From Desulfobulbus sp. (GTDB lineage Bacteria > Pseudomonadota > Gammaproteobacteria > Burkholderiales > Rhodocyclaceae), in the NCBI GenBank assembly GCA_009782025.1, contig WQUQ01000064.1, positions 1 to 6,963 on the forward strand: a stretch of DNA of 6,963 bases, given 5' to 3'. Numbering within the stretch: the first letter of the stretch is position 1; each line of letters opens with the position of its first letter. Under the pieces are notes generated by a model. The model had not been told where the DNA came from. It worked only from the letters and a program-made list of their open reading frames with translations, and searched no databases. Of this stretch, positions 1 through 5,095 are shown one piece after another. Both the position numbers and the translations under genes were made by a program.

Positions 1-168
1 CGGCGTCAGCAGGGTCAAGCCGTCGAAATCCCAGCGTTGGCTGCCATTCACGAGAGCCAGATGCTCAAGATAGCCGGCTTCGAATACCGCGAGTGGGGCC
101 GGGCGCTGTAGGGCTTGCCGGACATGGTTCAGGAAGGGGGTATCGGTGGGGGCAGTGAGGGTGGGCAT
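1..168 (-). CDS. Unidentified protein, N-terminal 56 residues only (runs off left edge)
   Basis: An open minus-strand frame begins at ATG 166-168 (MPTLTAPTDTPFLNHVRQAL...) and stays open to base 1, so only the N-terminus is visible. An in-frame TGA lies upstream with no ATG or GTG between it and this ATG, so 168 is the first usable common start. The Shine-Dalgarno is poor: only a purine stretch (AGAAAA) touches the ATG, which lowers confidence in the start. The visible part is soluble in character, without signal peptide or membrane segment, and has an aromatic/acidic stretch at its end (QRWDFDGL). I do not recognise the family. It lies after the terminator that ends the transfer operon, so it is probably a separate transcription unit. 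In related elements this slot before the next transfer genes (PFL_4709 to PFL_4711 type) varies between elements, so it may be cargo or a backbone gene of unknown function. That placement is inference. Confidence 0.5.
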   Translation of the reverse strand, partial: MPTLTAPTDTPFLNHVRQALQRPAPLAVFEAGYLEHLALVNGSQRWDFDGLTLLTP

Positions 169-268
169 TTTTCTGACGGGCTTGAAGAAGACCTCGTCAG
201 TTCAAAGCAATGGGCGCTTGCCGGCCACCAACAATGCGAAACGCCGCATATCCTTATTGTGTGACCCC

Positions 269-301
269 AAAAAAAATGACCATCCTGCACAGGATGGTCA
301 T
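269..301 (-). terminator. Rho-independent terminator closing the transfer operon
   Basis: On the minus strand a perfect inverted repeat (arms 276-286 and 291-301, ATGACCATCCT and its complement, 11 bp, tetraloop 287-290) is followed at once by eight T residues (plus-strand A run 269-276). This is the classic intrinsic terminator layout for transcription running right to left. It lies 35 bases after the radC stop and before the leftmost gene. Read on the plus strand the hairpin has no T run, so it should act in one direction only. The A/T pair at the stem base overlaps the A/T tract. Confidence 0.92.
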
Positions 302-336
302 GGGTGGATGATTGAGACGGATTGATTCAGGCAGAT

Positions 337-834
337 TCAGAGCAGTCCACATTCCGCCATCGAACAAGGTTCTCCTTCGCCAACGATGACGTGATCCAGC
401 ACCCGAATATCCAGCAGTGCCAAGGCGGATTTCAGGGCGGTCGTCAGCATCCTGTCGGCCTGGCTGGGTTCGGTCATGCCCGAAGGATGATTGTGCGCCA
501 GAATTACCGCTGCCGCTTGGCACCCCAGCGCCTTCTCGACCACCACCCGCGGATAGACGGATGCCTGACCGAGCGTGCCCTGAAATAGCACTTCGTAGGC
601 CAGCAAACGGTGATGACCATCGAGAAACACCACGGCAAAGCTTTCCCGGCGCTCGCTATTGAGCTTGGCGCGCAGGAAATTCTTGATGACGGAAGGTTGG
701 TTCAATGACTCGCCATGGCGATAAAAGCGCCCTTCGATAATCTGCATGGCGCGAGCAATGATCCAGTCTTCGTGCTGGCTGTCGAGCGGGGAATACCGCG
801 CGGCGCTGTCCTGGACGGTCAGAGAAATACACAT
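337..834 (-). CDS. radC: RadC-family JAMM/MPN-domain protein
   Basis: This 165-residue protein is almost entirely the RadC catalytic-type domain. Visible family marks are FLDxxxRLLAYEVLFQGTL at about 70-88 with candidate metal-site Glu81, VYPRVVVEKAL at 93-103, the JAMM signature H114-N-H116-P-S-G then P123-S-x-x-D127, and an ending (VIVGEGEPCSMAECGLL) that matches the usual HxIVG...S..E.GLL terminus. It is shorter than the housekeeping form (about 220 residues) and lacks the N-terminal helix-hairpin-helix part, as is common for copies on mobile elements. Start 834 is chosen because AGGAGG (842-847) lies 7 bases ahead. The frame also runs upstream through ATG codons at 906 and further, with poor ribosome sites. 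RadC was once linked to DNA repair, but its biochemical role is not settled. On ICEs and phages it is a frequent accessory, possibly acting on incoming DNA or protein partners (inference). It is the last gene of the operon, 172 bases after the DsbA-like gene. Confidence 0.93.
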   Translation of the reverse strand: MCISLTVQDSAARYSPLDSQHEDWIIARAMQIIEGRFYRHGESLNQPSVIKNFLRAKLNSERRESFAVVFLDGHHRLLAYEVLFQGTLGQASVYPRVVVEKALGCQAAAVILAHNHPSGMTEPSQADRMLTTALKSALALLDIRVLDHVIVGEGEPCSMAECGLL

Positions 835-837
835 GAT

Positions 838-865
838 GAAGCCTCCTGATGAGATGGGAGGCTTC
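838..865 (-). promoter_or_regulatory. Hairpin covering the radC ribosome binding site
   Basis: Plus-strand GAAGCCTCC (838-846) and GGAGGCTTC (857-865) form a perfect 9-bp inverted repeat with a 10-base loop. In the minus-strand transcript the arm nearer radC contains GGAGG (842-846) of the Shine-Dalgarno AGGAGG, so the folded hairpin would hide five of its six bases and end four bases before the ATG at 834. This suggests that radC translation is low unless ribosomes, a protein or an alternative fold open the stem. The pairing is seen in the sequence; the control function is inferred. Confidence 0.65.
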
Positions 866-888
866 CCCCGGAGGGAAACCCTCCGGGG
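866..888 (-). promoter_or_regulatory. Second strong GC hairpin in the radC leader
   Basis: A perfect 10-bp inverted repeat (CCCCGGAGGG at 866-875 in plus sense is CCCCGGAGGG, complement arm 879-888) closes on a 3-base loop (876-878) and directly abuts the Shine-Dalgarno hairpin at 838-865. No T run follows on either strand, so it is not a standard intrinsic terminator. In the transcript it carries its own GGAGG (880-884) and CCUCC (870-874), the same pentamers used in the neighbouring hairpin, so the two stems could exchange partners. Possible roles are a transcript-end stabiliser between genes, a pause site, or half of a two-state switch; the sequence does not decide among these. Confidence 0.6.
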
Positions 889-908
889 CGGTTGATGAAT
901 GCACATCC

Positions 909-928
909 CCTGCCAATGAGTCGGCAGG
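909..928. repeat. Short inverted repeat in the radC leader
   Basis: CCTGCC (909-914) and GGCAGG (923-928) form a 6-bp stem with an 8-base loop. It is the third and weakest potential hairpin in the spacer between the DsbA-like gene and radC. On its own such a repeat is expected by chance in GC-rich DNA; it is listed because it lies next to two much stronger ones. The rest of the spacer (929-1006) holds no convincing promoter or small gene. Confidence 0.3.
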
Positions 929-1006
929 CGTCCGCGCAAAGGATGGGGAGCGAACGGGTAGCGATCAGCGCGGCGAATGCCGAGCCGTAGCCTTGAAGAT
1001 CACGGG

Positions 1007-1777
1007 CTACCTGGGCCTGTCGCCAACAGCGTCGGCGGAGGATTCGGAAGTGGCGGTATCAGGTGATGCCAGCAAATCGAGCGCCGACAGCAGCGCATCG
1101 CCGGTCACCGGCCCGGTCAGCGTCATCGACCGCTCGCTGGCATGGTCGATGAGGCGTAGCGAGGGCGTGGCGTTGATCCCGGCCTGCATCGCCTCCTGAG
1201 CCTGAGCGCTGATCATCGCGGCGGGCTGCGCGCCGCTCACACAGGCGCTTACCCGTTGCTGCTGCTCGGGCGATCCTTGCGCCGGGTACGCCACGTCCGG
1301 CGGCAAACCCTGACCATCGCCGCGCGTATGGGCATAAATCCAGGCAACGGCATCCCAGAACCCCGACTGGCCGAAAGTCTCTCCCATGCACTCGGCCCAG
1401 ATGGCGTGTTGCGTCGCCGCCGGCTCGTGTATGGGCAACGGCAGATGCTGCCATTGCAGATTCACGTCCGTCTGCGTGTCGATCCATTGCCGCAATGCCG
1501 GGGTGTAGGACTGGCAGAACGGGCATTCGAGATCGGCATGGACGATCACCGTAAAACGGGCGTCGGGATTGCCGTAACGCCACGGCGGGCCGGATGGCTG
1601 TTCTGTGGCTGCTGTGGTCTTGGTTTCGCTCAGTACGTTTGGCGTGGTGGCTTGGCGCTCAGCGGTGGGATAAAAGAGCCACGCGATCAAACCCAGCACG
1701 ACAGCAACAGCGGTAAACATCAGCCAGCGGCGTCTGCGCCGGTCGCCGGGCGATGGTCGAAAGAGTATCCGGGTCAT
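1007..1777 (-). CDS. Membrane-anchored DsbA/DsbG-like thiol-disulphide oxidoreductase of the transfer operon
   Basis: A 256-residue protein with an arginine-rich N-terminus (RRRRR at 13-17) then one hydrophobic segment at about 18-36, which predicts an inner-membrane anchor with the rest in the periplasm. A low-complexity Thr/Ala linker (about 38-63) leads to a thioredoxin-fold domain: PDARFTVIVHADLECPFC, active site C85-P-F-C88, a helical insert, and the cis-proline loop INATPSL (Pro205), all as in DsbA/DsbG/DsbC-type enzymes. A second cysteine pair (C130, C179) lies in the insert region. The C-terminal 17 residues or so look disordered. Start 1777 has GGAG (1783-1786) 5 bases ahead and lies 13 bases after the ATPase stop; an upstream extension would overlap that gene. 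A thioredoxin-like gene just after the TraC-type ATPase is usual in this ICE family. It probably forms or corrects disulphides in secretion-system proteins; its exact substrate is unknown. Confidence 0.92.
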   Translation of the reverse strand: MTRILFRPSPGDRRRRRWLMFTAVAVVLGLIAWLFYPTAERQATTPNVLSETKTTAATEQPSGPPWRYGNPDARFTVIVHADLECPFCQSYTPALRQWIDTQTDVNLQWQHLPLPIHEPAATQHAIWAECMGETFGQSGFWDAVAWIYAHTRGDGQGLPPDVAYPAQGSPEQQQRVSACVSGAQPAAMISAQAQEAMQAGINATPSLRLIDHASERSMTLTGPVTGDALLSALDLLASPDTATSESSADAVGDRPR

Positions 1778-1790
1778 GGCAACTCCGTAA

Positions 1791-4667
1791 TCAGGCAAAC
1801 ACATCGTCGTAAGGCAGCGGCTCGATGCCGCGCGCCCGGTCGATTTTTTCCGCGACCTTGAAGGCGGCCTCCAGTTCGGAGCAGCCATGCTGCTGCATCA
1901 ACTGGAACCGCTCGGCTTTTTCTTCCGGCTCGGTTTGGGCCAGCGCGAGGTACAGGGATGGCGGCACGGCGCGAAACAGCACTTCCATCGACTTCGACAG
2001 AATCACGCCCTCGCTGAATTTCCCCGCCTCCTTCCTCGCCGAGAGCATTAATGCCTTCTGTGCCGGGGACAATTCGCGGAATCGGGCGATCTTCTCGACT
2101 TCATCGGGCGGCATGGAGAGGCAGATCCACCACTCGATCATATTCAGCATCGGCTCCGCCGCCTTGGGCAGATCGTCCACGTTCTGCGTCGCCAGCCAGA
2201 ACCAGGCGCCGAGCTTGCGCCACATCTTCGTGATCTTCACCACATAGGGCGACAGCAGCGGGTTTTTCGTGATGATGTGCCCTTCATCGGTCACATTCAG
2301 GATGGGCCGCCCAAGGAACTGGTCGCGCTCGGCGATGTTGTTCACCGTGTTGATGAGGCTGATGTAAGCAATCGAAAGCTGGGCGTTGTAACCCTCGCGG
2401 GCATAGGTCGCCAGATCGACGATGGTGAGATCGGCCTCCGGCCACGGCGTGCCGGGCCGGTCGAACATCTCGCCGTCCGTACCCTGGCAGAACATATCCA
2501 TCGCATCGGCCATTTCCAGCAGACGGGCGCGGCGAATCTCCGGCAGCGTCGAATCGCGCCCGCGTTCGCGCAGCGCGTCGCGCACGTCGCGCGTGAGCAC
2601 GATGCGCTGCTCGGCCACACACTGCCTGGCGGCATCCAGAATGCACTGGCGAATCAGCGAGCGGTCGGCGCGGGTCATGCGCGCTTCTTCCTTGTCCTCG
2701 CCGCCGGTAATCATCAAGCGGGCGGTGATTTCCAGTTCGCCCAATACGTCGCGCTGTTCGTCGGCGTTGCTGGTCTCAAGGGGTACAGGCTGCTCCTCGT
2801 CCAGCAAGTCCGCATCGAGCGTTTGCACGTCGCAGGGCGTCTCGATCAGTCGCCGCGCATCGGCAAACGGGGCGAGACTCACGCCTGCGCCAGGGGCGAG
2901 CCTGACCCGATTCACCGTCATCCCCAACTGCCGAGCAAACTCGGCAAAGAGGCCGAACGAATTGCCCGCCTCGACCACGAACATCCGAGGACGATAGATC
3001 GCGGCCACCTGATTGAGAATGATGTTCAGCGTCGCCGATTTACCGGAGCCGGTCGGCCCGAACAGGAACAGATGCGCGTTCATTTGCCGATCCAGCCGGT
3101 TGAACGGATCGAAAGTAATCGTGCCGCCGCCCCGGTTGAAGAAGGTGATGCCGGGGTGGCCTGTACCCTGGCTGCGTCCCCACACGGGCGACAGGTTCGC
3201 TGCGTGCTGGGCGAACATCAGTTGGGTGTACCACTGGCGTTTATCCAGAGCCGGGTTGTATACACAAGGCAGCCAGCGCAAGTAGCTGTTGAGCGGCGCG
3301 ACTTCATCTTCCTCGCGCACGGGTTGCAAGCCCGCATTGAGCATCACGTTGGCCAACTGCAAACCGCGCCGATCCAACTCGGCTTCATCGCGCCCGCGCA
3401 GAAAGAACGCCAGCGTTCCCCGGTACAGCTTGTGCGAACTGCCGATCAGCGAACGGGCTTCCTGCACATCCTTCAGGGTCTGCTCGGAAGCCAGCGTTTC
3501 GCCCACGGCTTTCCTGGCGAGCTGGTTCAGGTGAGCTTCCAGCACGTCCTGCGGCGTGATGATGAGCGTCAGACACATCATCGTGTCTTCTGGCATCTGG
3601 TCGAACAAGGTATTGATCGCATCCCCCTTCTTCGTCTCGCCGGTCAGGTGGCCGGTGGCAGGCGGCGAGCGCAGGCGATCGGCCACCATGACCCGGTGCG
3701 GCATATCGTCGAAGTACCACAAGCCCTGAGCCACGTCCGAGCGCGGCTGACCAAAGAACAGCCGCTGGCTGAAATCCCGGCCACTGGCGAGTTCGATCTC
3801 TCCTTCCTCGCTTTCTTCGGGATAGCTGGCCAAGGCATAAAAGCGTTCGCGGTTTTCTGCCCCTTGGCCGATCAGCGTCGGGTTGGGATTGAGCCAACGC
3901 AGCAGCCAGTCATGGATACCGGCGGCATCCAGACGTTGTGCCTGAATGCCCGCATTGGCCAATCCACCCCTGAGCCGGTCGCAGACGGTATTCAAGGCTT
4001 GCTCGGGCGTTTGCCCGCGCCGGTTATTGGAACCGCTGACCCGGCGATACACCACCATCCGCACGCGGCGGCTTTGGCCGCGCCAGCGCAGCCGGGTTAC
4101 CGCCGTATCCTCGAACAAACCGCCCGGCTTGGCGACGGCGCGCAGGTGATGGGCGAAGAAACGCAGGTAGAAATCGGTGAAGCGTGAACCTTGTGCGCGA
4201 GGCTGGATGTAGCCTCGCAACGTGTGCAGGTACTGATCGAAATGCGCCTCGTCCTGAGCATAGAACTGAACGACCCAGGGGTCTTGATCGAGTTCGTCGA
4301 AGCTGTCTTGCAGGGCGTTTTCCAAAGCGTCGCGGGCTTGGGCCAGCCAGGCGGCTTCGCGGCCTTCGGTGCCGAGCGGCGTCAACTCGAAGAAAGCTGC
4401 GACCGATTGGCCGTCTTCCAGCAGCATGGCTTGTGACTGCGGCAGGTATTCGACCCAGGGCAGCAGGGTGACGAAAGAAGGCGCGACGTCATAGAGGGTT
4501 TGTTCGTCGGCGGTCGTCGCAGCGCGGGCGTTTTGTACCGCCGCGCCGGGTTCTGGTAGACCCGCCTTGCGCAACGCCTCCAAGTGACGGCTCCAGCCAT
4601 CGGGTTCGGTGGCGGGCGAAGCTGGCTCATCAGCTTGACGCCTGAGCCACGGTAGCGGCCAGGCCAT
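1791..4667 (-). CDS. traC: Conjugative transfer ATPase, TraC/VirB4 type (TIGR03744, PFL_4706 family)
   Basis: This 958-residue protein is full length for the family. The N-terminal half (about 50-500) is the VirB4/TraC dimer and membrane-association region, without an evident transmembrane helix. The P-loop domain follows: Walker A GPTGSGKS at 537-544 (after NAHLFLF), then VVEAGNSFGLF shortly after, Walker B NVTDEGH with D794 and E795, and the glutamine motif LATQN with Q828. The stretch from about 600 to 700 is acidic and helical. VirB4-type ATPases dock on the cytoplasmic face of the type IV secretion channel and use ATP to build the pilus and drive substrate passage. This gene is the standard marker for detecting such systems. 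Its ATG shares one base with the preceding stop (TAATG), with GGAG 8 bases upstream, so translation is likely coupled to the lipoprotein gene. Codon use matches its neighbours, and no frameshift or lost catalytic residue is visible, so the enzyme looks functional. Confidence 0.97.
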   Translation of the reverse strand: MAWPLPWLRRQADEPASPATEPDGWSRHLEALRKAGLPEPGAAVQNARAATTADEQTLYDVAPSFVTLLPWVEYLPQSQAMLLEDGQSVAAFFELTPLGTEGREAAWLAQARDALENALQDSFDELDQDPWVVQFYAQDEAHFDQYLHTLRGYIQPRAQGSRFTDFYLRFFAHHLRAVAKPGGLFEDTAVTRLRWRGQSRRVRMVVYRRVSGSNNRRGQTPEQALNTVCDRLRGGLANAGIQAQRLDAAGIHDWLLRWLNPNPTLIGQGAENRERFYALASYPEESEEGEIELASGRDFSQRLFFGQPRSDVAQGLWYFDDMPHRVMVADRLRSPPATGHLTGETKKGDAINTLFDQMPEDTMMCLTLIITPQDVLEAHLNQLARKAVGETLASEQTLKDVQEARSLIGSSHKLYRGTLAFFLRGRDEAELDRRGLQLANVMLNAGLQPVREEDEVAPLNSYLRWLPCVYNPALDKRQWYTQLMFAQHAANLSPVWGRSQGTGHPGITFFNRGGGTITFDPFNRLDRQMNAHLFLFGPTGSGKSATLNIILNQVAAIYRPRMFVVEAGNSFGLFAEFARQLGMTVNRVRLAPGAGVSLAPFADARRLIETPCDVQTLDADLLDEEQPVPLETSNADEQRDVLGELEITARLMITGGEDKEEARMTRADRSLIRQCILDAARQCVAEQRIVLTRDVRDALRERGRDSTLPEIRRARLLEMADAMDMFCQGTDGEMFDRPGTPWPEADLTIVDLATYAREGYNAQLSIAYISLINTVNNIAERDQFLGRPILNVTDEGHIITKNPLLSPYVVKITKMWRKLGAWFWLATQNVDDLPKAAEPMLNMIEWWICLSMPPDEVEKIARFRELSPAQKALMLSARKEAGKFSEGVILSKSMEVLFRAVPPSLYLALAQTEPEEKAERFQLMQQHGCSELEAAFKVAEKIDRARGIEPLPYDDVFA

Positions 4668-4679
4668 TAATAATTCTCC
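4667..4679 (-). promoter_or_regulatory. TAATG stop-start overlap with Shine-Dalgarno for the ATPase gene
   Basis: On the minus strand the lipoprotein stop TAA (4667-4669) and the ATPase start ATG (4665-4667) share base 4667. GGAG (4676-4679) lies 8 bases before the ATG, inside the last codons of the lipoprotein gene. This arrangement allows a terminating ribosome to restart, linking the amount of ATPase to that of the lipoprotein. Confidence 0.8.
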
Positions 4680-5095
4680 AGCCGTTCGCCGGGCATGGCG
4701 TACTGCACCCGCTGATACAGCGGGAACACCGTCGAATAACCCGGCACCGGCACAGGATCGCTGCCCGCCAGGTGCGGGAACACGTACATCACCAGATCGG
4801 GATTGGGCAGGCGGTGAAACTGGCGCTGGATTTCATTGGCTGCCGTGCGCGTGTAGCGGGCCTGTTCAGCGGGCGCCGCCTGAATGTCGGCATCGGTGAG
4901 CGGACGGCGCAGGCTTTGGCGGGCGTCGAGCAATTGCCGGCCAACGGCACTGCCGTCGCCGTCCGCCGTCTGCTGCCGCCAGATGTCCTGCATCGTTCGG
5001 TCGCCGTGGGTCAGCAGATCCTCCTTGTTGGTCGCACAGCCTGCGGTAGCGATGACCAGAACGAGCACGAGGGATTTAATCGAGTTCGATGGCAT
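4667..5095 (-). CDS. Conjugative transfer lipoprotein (TIGR03751 family)
   Basis: A 142-residue protein starting MPSNSIKSLVLVLVIATAGC: a lysine, a hydrophobic stretch (9-17) and a lipobox-type cysteine at C20, the only cysteine in the protein. Thr at -3 instead of the usual Leu/Val makes the lipobox weaker than consensus, but Ala-Gly-Cys at the cut site is typical. The mature part is hydrophilic and helical to about residue 95, then proline-rich (NPDLVMYVFPHLAG, PVPVPGYSTVFPLYQ). Family members sit just before the TraC-type ATPase in PFL_47xx-type ICEs. By position and lipid anchor it may act like VirB7/TraV, stabilising the outer-membrane ring (inference). Start 5095 has GGGAG 6 bases ahead and overlaps the end of the preceding gene by 20 bases; a longer upstream frame would lose the signal peptide. 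Mature Ala at +2 fits sorting to the outer membrane. Confidence 0.9.
   Translation of the reverse strand: MPSNSIKSLVLVLVIATAGCATNKEDLLTHGDRTMQDIWRQQTADGDGSAVGRQLLDARQSLRRPLTDADIQAAPAEQARYTRTAANEIQRQFHRLPNPDLVMYVFPHLAGSDPVPVPGYSTVFPLYQRVQYAMPGERLENY

Noticed and set aside
173..200. CTGACG...CGTCAG inverted repeat next to the leftmost start codon
   Set aside because: A 6-bp stem with a 16-base loop is common by chance; it does not cover a recognisable ribosome site and no operator-like partner was seen.
169..268. Sigma-70 promoter for the leftmost gene
   Set aside because: Fragments resembling -35 or -10 boxes occur (for example GGATAT near 248-253), but no pair with suitable spacing was found.
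866..888. GC hairpin as an intrinsic terminator before radC
   Set aside because: No T run follows the stem on either strand, and the real T-tailed terminator lies after radC.
849..1861. Plus-strand frames at 849-1199 and 1256-1861
   Set aside because: They oppose the clearly recognisable DsbA-like gene and show no family features; the hydrophobic stretch in the second is the antisense of the membrane anchor and linker.
1778..1888. Longer N-terminus for the DsbA-like protein from 1888
   Set aside because: It would overlap the ATPase gene by about 100 bases and bury the membrane anchor behind a basic, low-complexity extension; start 1777 has a good ribosome site just after the ATPase stop.
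2277..4187. 636-codon open frame on the plus strand, antisense to the ATPase gene
   Set aside because: It is in codon register with the ATPase gene, so its stops would require TTA, CTA or TCA codons in that gene, which are rare in GC-rich DNA. The translation shows no domain or signal, and there is no promoter or ribosome site; the opposite strand carries an intact conserved protein.
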